A DNA stretch of 64,000 nucleotides from Brevibacillus brevis (GCF_031583145.1 NZ_CP134050.1:3423501-3487500), one strand, 5' to 3'. Positions 1 through 7,590 are shown, counted from the first letter of the stretch. The notes: generated from the sequence alone by a model not told the origin. Translations and numbers: made by a program.

Positions 1-561
1 CACTTCATGGGAGGCTGTGACGTAGACCTCCGGCCATAGCTCCTTGATCAGGGCGGCCGTCATCTGCTCGTGCACCGGATTCACATAGGCATGCAAATAA
101 GCGATCGCAACCGCTTTCACCTCTTCTTTTTGAAAGGAGGCGACGATGCTTTTGACCTGTTCACGATCGAGTGGACGAATGATTTCTCCCTGGAAGTCGA
201 GGCGCTCCTCCACCTCCAGACGCAAATGGCGGGGGACGAACGGCTCCGGCTTGCGGTATCGCACATTGAAAAGATCCGGACGATTCCCTCGGGCGATCTC
301 CAGTACATCGCGGAAGCCCTTGGTCGTAATCAGCCCTGTCTTGACTCCCTTTCTCTCTGTCAATGCGTTGATGATGACAGTGGAGCCGTGAATGAACGTA
401 TGAATCGCTTTTTTGTCGATTCCGCTTGCCTCAATGACATCCAGGACCCCTTGTTCAAAGTTCGGCGGTGTCGTCGGGCTTTTTGCTACGCCAATGTCTC
501 CGTGCTCATCCACGAAAACCAAATCGGTAAAAGTGCCGCCAATATCTGTTGCCACTCTCAT
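1..561 (-). CDS. Hydantoinase/oxoprolinase family protein (HyuA type), N-terminal part
   Basis: Only the first 187 codons are in the window; the 3' end lies off the left edge. The product begins MRVATDIGGTFTDLVFVDE, the phosphate-binding motif of the hydantoinase/oxoprolinase N-terminal domain. It continues with HGSTVIINALTERKG and a GNRPDLFNVRY segment typical of N-methylhydantoinase A and acetone carboxylase-like subunits. Such enzymes use ATP to open cyclic amide rings such as hydantoins or 5-oxoproline. The exact substrate cannot be told from this fragment. ATG at 561 has a GGGGG-type ribosome site 7-8 nt upstream. The gene follows the XRE-cupin regulator by 44 bp on the same strand, so co-transcription or direct control by that regulator is likely. 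Confidence 0.88.
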   Translation of the reverse strand, partial: MRVATDIGGTFTDLVFVDEHGDIGVAKSPTTPPNFEQGVLDVIEASGIDKKAIHTFIHGSTVIINALTERKGVKTGLITTKGFRDVLEIARGNRPDLFNVRYRKPEPFVPRHLRLEVEERLDFQGEIIRPLDREQVKSIVASFQKEEVKAVAIAYLHAYVNPVHEQMTAALIKELWPEVYVTASHEV

Positions 562-605
562 GAATATCCCCCTTTGCCAACCCATCTGTGATCGCTCACT
601 GCTTT

Positions 606-1148
606 TTAAAAAATGACCGGCGTCAACACGCAGAGCAGCTGCGTTTCTTCTTGCAGCGGATTCTCGTATTCATGCTCGATATGAGACGGAAAATGAATGG
701 AATCCCCTTGCTTCACGAAATATTCCTCTCCCCCAATCTCGAAGAGTACTGCTCCCTTCAGTACGAAGTAAAATTCCTCTCCTGGATGACTGAATGTCTG
801 TTCCTTTTTTTGATTGGGCGCGAGCGTGACGATCATCGGTTCGAGAGAGCGCTTTGGGAAATCCCCGCCCAATCGGACAAAAGTCGTCGCAGAGCTCTCC
901 ACGCGAAATGGCTTCTGCTCGTTGGTTTTCACATGATAGTTGGAATGGACCTGCTCTTCAAAGAAGAAGCTCATCGGTACGCCAAACGCATCCGCAATTT
1001 TTTTGAGGGAAGTGATTGCGACGGAAGATGCTCCGCGCTCGATTTGGGACAAAAAACTGACGGACAGATTGGTCTTCTCGCTCAAATCCTTCAGCGTCAT
1101 GCCTTGTTCCAGTCTGATGTCTTTGATTTTTTTGTGGATATCGTCCAT
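606..1148 (-). CDS. XRE-family transcriptional regulator with C-terminal cupin domain
   Basis: The product has 180 residues. An N-terminal helix-turn-helix covers roughly residues 5-60 (IRLEQGMTLKDLSEKTNLSV, then FLSQIERG). A C-terminal single cupin domain lies near residues 105-175 (HPGEEFYFVLKGAVLFEIGG, then HFPSHIEHEYEN). This is the architecture of PuuR-like small-molecule-sensing repressors. The chosen start, ATG at 1148, has AGGTGAAGAG directly upstream; an upstream in-frame ATG at 1205 lacks a site. It lies just upstream of the hydantoinase gene, which it probably regulates (inference). Its promoter holds a 16-bp palindrome that could be its own operator. Confidence 0.9.
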   Translation of the reverse strand: MDDIHKKIKDIRLEQGMTLKDLSEKTNLSVSFLSQIERGASSVAITSLKKIADAFGVPMSFFFEEQVHSNYHVKTNEQKPFRVESSATTFVRLGGDFPKRSLEPMIVTLAPNQKKEQTFSHPGEEFYFVLKGAVLFEIGGEEYFVKQGDSIHFPSHIEHEYENPLQEETQLLCVLTPVIF

Positions 1149-1224
1149 CTCTTCACCTGCATCCTTTTCCTTATTGAAATTGAAGCATTTGCACGACAAT
1201 TTCATATATTCTTTATTGATTGTG

Positions 1225-1254
1225 ATTTTACTATAATCGATTACAGTTTTACAA
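1225..1254 (-). promoter_or_regulatory. Promoter of the XRE-cupin gene with palindromic operator in the spacer
   Basis: Read on the minus strand there is TTGTAA, an 18-bp spacer and TAAAAT. The spacer holds the near-perfect palindrome CTATAATCGATTACAG (1231-1246, one mismatch between arms), a good position for autorepression. The promoter overlaps the last codons of the small gene at 1241-1405. Confidence 0.55.
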
Positions 1255-1405
1255 CATTTAATTCTTCTTTTACTTCATTTTTTACACTCTTATCTGAATA
1301 TTGTTTCTCATACATTGACAACACTCGTTCTTTAAATCCTGCTGCCGCAGCTTTTGAAATAGAGGCATTATCAGGACTACAGCCGACACACTGCTTGGAG
1401 TTCAT
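1241..1405 (-). CDS. Possible small protein, 54 residues, unknown function
   Basis: An open frame on the minus strand encodes 54 residues beginning MNSKQCVGCSPDNASISKAA. It has a CxxC pair near the N-terminus and a highly charged C-terminal half. I do not recognise the family. The frame is open upstream to a stop near 1485, but the first ATGs are at 1411 and 1405. The ribosome site is only a weak GGATGAAG; a stronger AAGGGGG lies about 15 nt before the ATG at 1411. It starts about 40 nt after the terminator-like hairpin at 1444-1491, so it could be the gene controlled by that leader. It may also be a chance frame. Confidence 0.35.
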   Translation of the reverse strand: MNSKQCVGCSPDNASISKAAAAGFKERVLSMYEKQYSDKSVKNEVKEELNVVKL

Positions 1406-1443
1406 CTTCATCCAAATGTTGGTGGTCCCCCTTTTCAGAACAA

Positions 1444-1491
1444 CAAAAATAGCCCCTTCCTCCGTCTTAGTACCGAAGGAATTAGGCTATT
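1444..1491 (-). terminator. Intrinsic terminator/attenuator hairpin upstream of the 54-residue gene
   Basis: On the minus strand AATAGCC (1491-1485) pairs with GGCTATT (1454-1448), with an inner TTCC/GGAA helix. The hairpin is followed by TTTTGTTGTT. It terminates whatever leader RNA is made from the upstream 1500-1750 region. Confidence 0.55.
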
Positions 1492-1700
1492 ACTTTCAGT
1501 ATTCCCGGTTTAGATTCGCCAAACCGAGTGGCGACATCCACGGACTTCCCGCAAAAAAATGTGGCGGCCTCCCCTTTTACTTTCAGCCATCGCCTTAGCG
1601 ATTTCCCCTGTCTTCTTTCTTGCCTCTATTCGTAGTACCAGTTTCCAACTCACTCGTTCAAACTCTTGCGAATGCCCAAAAAGCCAAATAGGGCTTGTTA
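1444..1700 (-). ncRNA. Candidate structured leader RNA of unknown class
   Basis: This stretch has no convincing coding frame but holds several hairpins read on the minus strand: ATCGC-taag-GCGAT, GTGG-CCAC, and an H-type pseudoknot. In the pseudoknot CGCCA (1533-1529) pairs with TGGCG (1521-1517), while loop bases CGGTT (1526-1522) pair with AACCG (1510-1506). A 10-nt direct repeat CTGAAAGTAA occurs twice. It ends in the terminator at 1444-1491, the arrangement of a riboswitch or attenuator. I could not match it by eye to the core motifs of TPP, SAM, lysine, cobalamin, T-box or c-di-GMP leaders. The 5' boundary and the class are not known. Confidence 0.35.
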
Positions 1701-1762
1701 CGCGGAAAATACGAGAATCTCTCACCCGATAAGAAAGATCCTTACAGGCATCATGAATTTGA

Positions 1763-1791
1763 TTTACAGAACTTTCCTAAAATAGTACAAT
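1763..1791 (+). promoter_or_regulatory. Sigma-A-type promoter of the secreted-peptide gene
   Basis: TTTACA, a 17-bp spacer and TACAAT lie 34 bp upstream of the start codon at 1826. Confidence 0.65.
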
Positions 1792-1825
1792 ATTGTCATA
1801 ACATTCACACAAGGAGATGGTACCA

Positions 1826-1996
1826 ATGAAAAAATTAATTGCCATCGCTTTCGCAACCATGATGGTGATGTCTGTATCTACTGCTGCTTTTGCTTATGGT
1901 GACGGTAGGGGAAACGGTAAAGACCTTCCTGGCGGCAATCCCCCTACTCCCCCAGCCTATTGCCCTACACCAAAAGCCTGCTACGTACCCTGGTAG
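1826..1996 (+). CDS. Small secreted Pro/Gly-rich peptide, 56 residues
   Basis: An ATG with a strong AAGGAGATG ribosome site opens a 56-codon gene. The N-terminus MKKLIAIAFATMMVMSVSTA followed by AFA is a textbook Sec signal peptide, with cleavage expected near residue 23. The mature part is about 33 residues, rich in Gly and Pro, with two cysteines spaced CPTPKAC near the C-terminus that could form a disulfide. I do not recognise the family. It could be a signalling, antimicrobial or surface peptide. A sigma-A promoter lies upstream and a terminator downstream, so it is a complete monocistronic unit on the opposite strand from its left neighbours. Confidence 0.75.
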   Translation: MKKLIAIAFATMMVMSVSTAAFAYGDGRGNGKDLPGGNPPTPPAYCPTPKACYVPW

Positions 1997-2068
1997 TATT
2001 AGGTTCAAATCCTCCAATCCGATGGTGATACCCCTGTCAAGTAAACACAACTAAAAAAACCTAAGCAG

Positions 2069-2116
2069 CCAGTGTGTTTCGGCATTCCACCGGAGCACAC
2101 TGGTTTCATTTTTTTG
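2069..2116 (+). terminator. Terminator of the secreted-peptide gene
   Basis: CCAGTGTG (2069-2076) pairs with CACACTGG (2096-2103), with an inner CGG/CCG helix, followed by a T-rich run to 2115. Confidence 0.7.
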
Positions 2117-2125
2117 GAACCGTTC

Positions 2126-2245
2126 ATGGTTATCAAACCAGTCTTGTTATATGGGCTAAGCTTTTGTTTGTTCGGCCTGGCCTTGATTATCGCTCCTGTA
2201 TTTGCTAAAAGTCGCTTCATTTATAAGAAATCTACTTCCGCCTGA
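2126..2245 (+). CDS. Possible small membrane peptide, 39 residues
   Basis: An ATG frame encodes 39 residues with one hydrophobic helix (YGLSFCLFGLALIIAPVFA) and a basic C-terminus (KSRFIYKKSTSA). This is the layout of small single-pass membrane peptides. There is no good ribosome site and it starts directly after a terminator. The CCGCC/GGCGG inverted repeat with a T-rich tail at 2238-2270 overlaps its stop codon and could be its terminator. Function unknown; weak call. Confidence 0.25.
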   Translation: MVIKPVLLYGLSFCLFGLALIIAPVFAKSRFIYKKSTSA

Positions 2246-2408
2246 TTGCATAGCTGGCGGCTTTTATTTTGGGTGGACAGTAGAAACAATCACCGTATTA
2301 AGTCAGCTCTTCATCCCTCGTCATATGAAACATATATAATCGTATTTCGCCCAATGAAACGTTTTGCCATCGGCATCAAACCATTGAAGTTTGTAAAGGG
2401 GAAGATCA

Positions 2409-2555
2409 ATGATATCCAGGAGCGTTGATCTTAGCGGAAATCAAATGACCACAGATGCGTATACCTATATCTCAAAGAAGATTGAAAACGATAGTATGAG
2501 TAAATTCGAGGTACAAATTCAGAAGGTATATAAGTGGATTGTAGGTAATTTTTGA
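2409..2555 (+). CDS. Possible small hypothetical protein, 48 residues
   Basis: An ATG preceded by AAAGGGGAAGATCA opens a 48-codon frame (MISRSVDLSGNQMTTDAYTY, then ISKKIENDSMSK). A perfect TATAAT lies at 2335-2340, without a convincing -35. The product is polar, charged and of unknown family. It converges on glnA and ends inside the spacer before the glnA terminator. It may be a remnant of a larger gene. Confidence 0.3.
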   Translation: MISRSVDLSGNQMTTDAYTYISKKIENDSMSKFEVQIQKVYKWIVGNF

Positions 2556-2563
2556 CTTCACCA

Positions 2564-2605
2564 ATAAAAACAAAAACCCCTCGCACCAAATGGCACAAGG
2601 GGTTT
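2564..2605 (-). terminator. Terminator of glnA
   Basis: On the minus strand AAACCCC...GGGGTTT with an inner helix, followed by TTTGTTTTTATTGG, lies just past the glnA stop codon. Confidence 0.8.
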
Positions 2606-2611
2606 GCATTC

Positions 2612-3946
2612 TTAATACGTGCTCATGTACTGCTCGCGCTCCCAATCGTGGACGCGTGTACGGAACATATCCCATTCGATTTCTTTCGCTTCGACAAAGT
2701 GGAGCAATGCATGCTCGCCCAATGCTTCGCAGATCACCGGGTCCGCTTTCAGGCACTCGATGGCTTCCTTCAGCGTTGCCGGAAGGTTTTCGATGCCGTT
2801 TTCTTCGCGCTCGATCTCGTTCATCACGTAGATGTTGCGATCGATGGCAGGCGGAGCTTCGATCTTGTTCTTGATTCCGTCCAGGCCAGCTTTGAGCATC
2901 ACAGCCAAAGCCAGGTACGGGTTGCACGCCGGATCGGGGCTGCGCACTTCGATACGGGTGCTCAGACCGCGAGAAGACGGGATGCGGATCAGCGGAGAAC
3001 GGTTTTTCGCAGACCATGCTACGTAGCAAGGAGCTTCATATCCCGGTACCAGTCGCTTGTAGGAGTTCACCAGCGGGTTGGTGATCGCAGTGAAACCGCG
3101 CGCATGGTGCAGAATTCCTGCCAGGTAATGTCTTGCCGTTTGGCTCAGTCCCAGTTCTTCAGACTCGTCGAAGAATGCGTTTTTGTCGCCACGGAAGAGA
3201 GATTGGTTGGCGTGCATGCCGGAACCTGCTACACCGTACAACGGTTTTGGCATGAAAGTGGCATGCAGACCGTGCTTCTGCGCGATCGTTTTGACCACCA
3301 GTTTGAAGGTCAAAATTTGGTCGGCCGCTTTCAGCGCATTCGCGTATTTAAAATCGATCTCGTGTTGTCCTGGAGCTACCTCATGGTGGGAAGCCTCGAC
3401 TTCGAAGCCCATTTTTTCCAGGGTCAATACGATATCGCGACGACAGTTTTCACCGAGGTCCAGTGGAGCAAAGTCGAAATAGCCGCCTTGGTCGTTCAGA
3501 TCAAGGGTTGGCACGCCTTTTTCGTCAAGCTTGAACAGGAAGAATTCAGGTTCTGGCCCAACATTGAACGATGTAAAGCCCATTTCCTCCGCTTCTTTCA
3601 GGGCGCGCTTGAGGATTTGGCGCGGGTCACCTTCGAACGGAGTACCATCCGGCATGTAGATGTCGCAGATGAGGCGAGCTACTTTGCCGTGCTCGTTGCC
3701 CCATGGGAAAACGACCCATGTATCCAGATCCGGATACAGGTACATATCGGATTCCTCGATGCGCACGAAGCCTTCAATAGAAGAACCGTCGAACATCATT
3801 TTGTTGTCGAGGGCCTTCGGCAGTTGGGACAGGGGAATCTCAACGTTTTTGATTACACCCATCAAGTCGGTAAACTGCAGGCGGATATACCTTACATCTT
3901 CTTCTTGGGCCAAACGCAAAATGTCTTCTTTTGTGTACTTGCTCAC
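2612..3946 (-). CDS. glnA: Type I glutamine synthetase
   Basis: The enzyme forms glutamine from glutamate, ammonia and ATP in the cytoplasm. In Bacillus relatives it also signals nitrogen status to GlnR. At 444 residues it has the length of the GSI-alpha class, which lacks the adenylylation loop of long GSI-beta enzymes. Visible motifs are [10 protein letters not shown] near residue 55, the GxGMHANQS region near 245, [17 protein letters not shown] near 295 and the NRSPLIRIP segment near 320. The start is GTG at 3946 with AGGAGGAGA 7 nt upstream. It lies 34 bp after glnR with no terminator between them, so glnR and glnA form one operon under GlnR control. Confidence 0.98.
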   Translation of the reverse strand: MSKYTKEDILRLAQEEDVRYIRLQFTDLMGVIKNVEIPLSQLPKALDNKMMFDGSSIEGFVRIEESDMYLYPDLDTWVVFPWGNEHGKVARLICDIYMPDGTPFEGDPRQILKRALKEAEEMGFTSFNVGPEPEFFLFKLDEKGVPTLDLNDQGGYFDFAPLDLGENCRRDIVLTLEKMGFEVEASHHEVAPGQHEIDFKYANALKAADQILTFKLVVKTIAQKHGLHATFMPKPLYGVAGSGMHANQSLFRGDKNAFFDESEELGLSQTARHYLAGILHHARGFTAITNPLVNSYKRLVPGYEAPCYVAWSAKNRSPLIRIPSSRGLSTRIEVRSPDPACNPYLALAVMLKAGLDGIKNKIEAPPAIDRNIYVMNEIEREENGIENLPATLKEAIECLKADPVICEALGEHALLHFVEAKEIEWDMFRTRVHDWEREQYMSTY

Positions 3947-3980
3947 ATTTCTCTCCTCCTGTCTCTAGTACAACTCTCTA

Positions 3981-4391
3981 TCAGTGGAAGAACCGGGAAA
4001 GCTCTCCACGTATCAACGCATCTTCGCCGTAGCGAGAAGCATTGCGATACATGATTTGTTGCTTCAACAGTTGATGCAGGTCTTTCTCGGACAATTCCTT
4101 GCGCTTCGCCTCGGACGTGACCGTGATCTCGGACGGCGCCACAGCAGGCTCCTGCATTTGCAGCACTTGTTTAATGCCCGCGATGTTCAATCCCTTTTCG
4201 ATCAAAGCCTTGATCTCCAGCAATCGATCCACATCATTGAAAGAGAAGAGCCGCTGTTTCCCTTCGGTGCGGGCTGGCTGAATGAGTTCGTTTTGTTCAT
4301 AATAGCGAATTTGCCTCGCAGTCAGATCGGTCAGCTTCATGACGATCCCAATGGGAAAGAGGGCCATATTCCGGCGAATGTCATCACTCAT
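3981..4391 (-). CDS. glnR: MerR-family nitrogen regulator GlnR
   Basis: The product has 136 residues with an N-terminal MerR winged helix-turn-helix (MKLTDLTARQIRYYEQNEL, then QRLFSFNDVDRLLEIKALIE). The short C-terminal tail is where feedback-inhibited glutamine synthetase acts in the Bacillus proteins. GlnR represses glnRA under nitrogen excess. The start is ATG at 4391 with GAGGAGGGACAAGTC in front; the longer frame to 4454 runs through the promoter. Two GlnR-type boxes lie at and upstream of its -35, fitting autoregulation. It is followed by glnA in one transcript. Confidence 0.96.
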   Translation of the reverse strand: MSDDIRRNMALFPIGIVMKLTDLTARQIRYYEQNELIQPARTEGKQRLFSFNDVDRLLEIKALIEKGLNIAGIKQVLQMQEPAVAPSEITVTSEAKRKELSEKDLHQLLKQQIMYRNASRYGEDALIRGELSRFFH

Positions 4392-4425
4392 GACTTGTCC
4401 CTCCTCATTTGTATTCCTTACGTTT

Positions 4426-4454
4426 ATTCTATGCACTCCAAACTTTCCTGTCAA
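4426..4454 (-). promoter_or_regulatory. Sigma-A promoter of glnRA
   Basis: On the minus strand there is TTGACA (4454-4449), a 17-bp spacer and TAGAAT (4431-4426), ending 35 bp from the glnR start codon. Confidence 0.8.
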
Positions 4455-4475
4455 CCGATGTTAGAAAAGATTACG
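4449..4475 (-). promoter_or_regulatory. Two overlapping GlnR/TnrA-type operator boxes
   Basis: The consensus is TGTNAN7TNACA. TGTTAGAAAAGATTACG (4459-4475) matches all but the final base. TGTCAACCGATGTTAGA (4449-4465) also has a single mismatch and covers the -35 hexamer. This fits repression of glnRA by GlnR. Which of the two is used cannot be decided from sequence. Confidence 0.65.
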
Positions 4476-4707
4476 CAAAACAGGAAAGAATTTTGGCGCG
4501 TGTACTGCACGTTGCCAAACACAATCGCTCATCATTCTTTGCAATCCAAAGGGGATCCGTATGAGCTCCGATCCCAGAGGAGTTCCAGGCTGAATCCGCC
4601 TTTCGCGGGTAATTTCGTCCACTGCCCATTTCCTTTTACCGCATCCACTGAGAGTATGGCTTGTCCTTCGAGAGACACGTCAGTCGCTTCCCTTGTTTTT
4701 TGTCAAA

Positions 4708-4746
4708 CAAAAAACAGCGTCATACCCGTAACAGAGCATGGCGCTG
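4708..4746 (-). terminator. Terminator of the ynbB-type gene
   Basis: On the minus strand ACAGCGcCAT pairs with ATGaCGCTGT, followed by TTTTTTG. The rest of the gap, 4476-4707, shows no convincing gene. Confidence 0.7.
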
Positions 4747-4766
4747 TCTCCTATTTTCTCCCGGCC

Positions 4767-6047
4767 TTACTTTGTCTCCGGCAGCTCCAGCAGGTTTTTC
4801 TCGAGAAGTCCATTTAGTGCAGTAAGGATGCCCACTTTGACATGCGAGTAAGTCAAGCCCCCTTGCACGAATCCGAGATACGGCGGGCGGATCGGACCAT
4901 CTGCGGAAAACTCGATGCTCGCCCCTTGAATGAAGGTCCCAGCGGCCATGATGACCGGATCCGCATAGCCAGGCATCTCGCTCGGGTATGGAGTGACGTG
5001 AGAATCGACCGGAGCCGCCTTTTGAATGCCTTGACAAAAGGCGATCAGTCGCTCTGCGGAGCCGAAAGCCACGGACTGGATCAAATCGGTGCGCGGTTCA
5101 TGCCAAAGCGGATTCGTCTGGAAGCCGAGGCGCTCAAGCAATGCGGAGGAAAAAATTGCCCCTTTGAGCGCTTCCCCCACGACGTGCGGCGCGAGGAAGA
5201 AGCCTTGATACATTTCCAGCAGCGAATACAGCGACGCGCCTCCCTCCGCTCCGATACCCGGTGCGGCCATCCGGTAGGAAGCGAGCGTCACCAGGTCTTT
5301 GCGGCCGACGATATAGCCTCCGGTCTTCACAAGGCCTCCGCCAGGGTTCTTGATCAGCGAGCCGGCCATGATGTCTGCCCCTACGTGCAGCGGCTCCTGT
5401 TCCTCTGTGAATTCCCCGTAGCAGTTGTCCACGAAGACCACCACATCGGGCTTGATTTCCTTGACGACCCGGACCATCTCCTGAATCTTGGCGATGGTAA
5501 ACGAAGGACGGTCGGCGTACCCTCGGGAGCGCTGGATTCCGATCACTTTTGTTTTGGGGGTAATGGCTTCCGCGACTGCCACGAAGTCGATCTCGCCCTC
5601 CGGCGTCAATGGGACATAGCTGTACCCGATCCCGTAATCCTTGAGCGAGCCCTGACCTTCTCCCCGCACTCCCACGACTTCTTCCAACGTATCGTACGGT
5701 TTGCCGGTAATGTAGAGCAGATCGTCTCCCGGGCGCAAAATCCCGAACAAGGAGATCGCGATGGCATGAGTGCCAGAGATGATGTGCGGACGGACTAGAG
5801 CCGCTTCTCCCCCAAATACGTCGGCGTAAATCGATTCTAGGGTGGCGCGGCCGGAGTCATCGTAGCCATAGCCCGTCGAAGGGGCAAAATGAAACTCGTT
5901 TACTTCATGCTTCTGGAAAGACCGAAGCACTTTCAGCTGATTCGTATCCACGAGTGCGGAAATCTGTCTGTGTCTTTCCGAAATCATGGCTTCTACTTCC
6001 ATTACGAAAGGGCGAAGCTTTTCGCCGTGGGAAAAATATGGAAACAC
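4767..6047 (-). CDS. ynbB: Methionine gamma-lyase-family PLP enzyme, YnbB type
   Basis: The product has 426 residues and fold-type I PLP enzyme features. The candidate PLP lysine is in AGSLIKNPGGGLVKTGGYI. Other visible segments are STGYGYDDSGR near residue 58, ISGTHAIAISLFGILRPGDD and VVFVDNCYGEFTEEQEP. The family is often annotated as aluminium-resistance or cystathionine/methionine lyase-like; the true substrate is not established. The frame starts at GTG 6047 with only a weak upstream site, and the frame agrees with the length of the B. subtilis protein. It begins 6 bp after the hflX stop codon, so it is translated from the same message as hflX. A terminator follows. Confidence 0.88.
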   Translation of the reverse strand: MFPYFSHGEKLRPFVMEVEAMISERHRQISALVDTNQLKVLRSFQKHEVNEFHFAPSTGYGYDDSGRATLESIYADVFGGEAALVRPHIISGTHAIAISLFGILRPGDDLLYITGKPYDTLEEVVGVRGEGQGSLKDYGIGYSYVPLTPEGEIDFVAVAEAITPKTKVIGIQRSRGYADRPSFTIAKIQEMVRVVKEIKPDVVVFVDNCYGEFTEEQEPLHVGADIMAGSLIKNPGGGLVKTGGYIVGRKDLVTLASYRMAAPGIGAEGGASLYSLLEMYQGFFLAPHVVGEALKGAIFSSALLERLGFQTNPLWHEPRTDLIQSVAFGSAERLIAFCQGIQKAAPVDSHVTPYPSEMPGYADPVIMAAGTFIQGASIEFSADGPIRPPYLGFVQGGLTYSHVKVGILTALNGLLEKNLLELPETK

Positions 6048-6053
6048 GTTATC

Positions 6054-7346
6054 TTACCAACTCTCTTCTGCAATCTCTGGTTTGTCCAGGAGGAAAGGGG
6101 CAATCCGGCCGTAGATCGGATGGTCCTTGTTTACGCGCACGGTGACGCGGTAGGATTCTTCGTTTTCATCGAAGTGCTGCTCCAGCTCGACGCCTTCGCG
6201 ATGCAGGAGGGAAAGAATATCCCCTCGCTCGACCGGGACCTTCAGCGTCAATTCGTTGAAGGATGCGAGCGCGTACGATTCGATCCGCTTGAGCAGCCGC
6301 TCCTGGTCTTCTTTTCGCAAGGCGGAGATCAGGATCCATTCGTCCGCAGGGGGCAAGTACGTGCCCTCTTTCATGGCGTCCGCCTTGTTGAACACCACGA
6401 GCTGCGGGATGTCCTCCGCTTTTAACTCACGCAGGATCCGATCGACTACCTCCATGTGGATCTGCAGATCCGGATGGTGACTGTCCACCACGTGCAGGAT
6501 CAGATCCGCCTCCTTGACCCCTTCCAGCGTGGAGCGAAAAGCTGCAACCAGGCTGGTCGGCAAATCCTGAATGAACCCGACCGTATCCGTCAGCAGCACT
6601 TCCATCCCGCTCGGCAACGAAAGCTGGCGTGTCGTAGGGTCCAGTGTGGCAAAAAGCTTGTTTTCCTGCAAGGTGTTCGCGTTGGTGAGCTGGTTTAAAA
6701 TGGTGGACTTGCCCGCATTGGTGTAACCGACCAACGCAACCTGGAAAACGTTGTTTTTCTTGCGTCGCTCCCTGTGCAACGTGCGGGTACGAACCGTATC
6801 CGCCAGCTGCTGCTTCAGCTCGGTGATTCTACGGCGTATGTGGCGGCGGTCGCTCTCCAGCTTGGATTCCCCGGGGCCTCTCGTACCGATCCCGCCGCCG
6901 AGCCGTGACAGCTGTTTTCCTTGTCCTGCCAGACGCGGGAGCAAGTAGTTGTACTGGGCCAGCTCCACCTGGATCTTCCCTTCCCTGGACTGGGCACGCC
7001 CGGCAAAAATATCGAGAATCAACTGCGTACGGTCGATGACCTTGCAGTCGAACAGCCGATCCAGATTGCGCGTCTGGCTCGGGGAAAGCTCGTCGTTGAA
7101 AATGACCACATCGACATCCAGCTCTTCCGCGCGCTGGGCAAGCTCGTCGATTTTCCCTGTACCCAAGTACCAGGCCGGATCGATTCGATCCCGGCTTTGG
7201 GTAATGACATCCAGCACCTCGACACCTGCCGTATCGGCTAGCTCTTGCAGCTCTTCCATCGACAGGCGCATGCGTTCTTCATCGCGGTTATCCAAAAGGC
7301 ATCCGACCAGGATGGCCGTTTCCTTCGTCTTAATCACATCGTTCAC
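6054..7346 (-). CDS. hflX: Ribosome-associated GTPase HflX
   Basis: HflX binds the 50S subunit and splits stalled or hibernating ribosomes. The 430-residue product shows the N-terminal HflX domain with GTGKIDELAQ and FNDELSPSQTRNLDRLFDC, and the glycine-rich linker GGGIGTRGPGESKLESDRR. The G domain follows, with GYTNAGKST, DTVGFIQDLP and NKAD. The start is GTG at 7346 behind a GAAAGGG-type site. It heads the hflX-ynbB pair, the same order as ynbA-ynbB in B. subtilis. Confidence 0.95.
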   Translation of the reverse strand: MNDVIKTKETAILVGCLLDNRDEERMRLSMEELQELADTAGVEVLDVITQSRDRIDPAWYLGTGKIDELAQRAEELDVDVVIFNDELSPSQTRNLDRLFDCKVIDRTQLILDIFAGRAQSREGKIQVELAQYNYLLPRLAGQGKQLSRLGGGIGTRGPGESKLESDRRHIRRRITELKQQLADTVRTRTLHRERRKKNNVFQVALVGYTNAGKSTILNQLTNANTLQENKLFATLDPTTRQLSLPSGMEVLLTDTVGFIQDLPTSLVAAFRSTLEGVKEADLILHVVDSHHPDLQIHMEVVDRILRELKAEDIPQLVVFNKADAMKEGTYLPPADEWILISALRKEDQERLLKRIESYALASFNELTLKVPVERGDILSLLHREGVELEQHFDENEESYRVTVRVNKDHPIYGRIAPFLLDKPEIAEESW

Positions 7347-7568
7347 CGATTCACGCCCTTTCTTCCCCTATCATACCACATTTTCCCCCAAACCGTTACG
7401 CGCCTCTCCAGACAACGCTTCGTTTCAGGTCGGTGTGACTTGGCTCGGCTGGGGCACCAGCAGCACTCTCGCTCGGAATGCCGCCCCCCTTCCTTTTCCG
7501 CTCCCATCCCTAGCTTTTGCAATTCTTGCGCCAATATCATTTCTTTTCTCCCGCTCAGCGGCGAAACG

Positions 7569-7590
7569 AAAAAAAGACCGCGTCACGGTC
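7569..7590 (-). terminator. Terminator of the interrupted exported-protein gene
   Basis: GACCG-tgacg-CGGTC followed by seven T on the minus strand. The first stem base overlaps the TAG stop codon, which supports the upstream frame being a real gene. Confidence 0.75.

Noticed and set aside
1510..1725. A 71-codon minus-strand frame over the leader RNA
   Set aside because: Very basic, no ribosome site, and its sequence follows the hairpins of the structured region; treated as non-coding.
2552..4054. A 500-codon open frame on the plus strand opposite glnA
   Set aside because: It is the mirror of glnA's codon pattern; no ribosome site and no recognisable domain. Several similar long frames lie opposite korA, miaB, mutL and the DEAD-box gene (for example 32960-34666 and 40753-42522).
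4484..4642. A 52-codon minus-strand frame in the glnR upstream gap
   Set aside because: The AAAAGGAA site touches the ATG with no spacing and the product is of random composition; the gap is better explained by the terminator, promoter and GlnR boxes.
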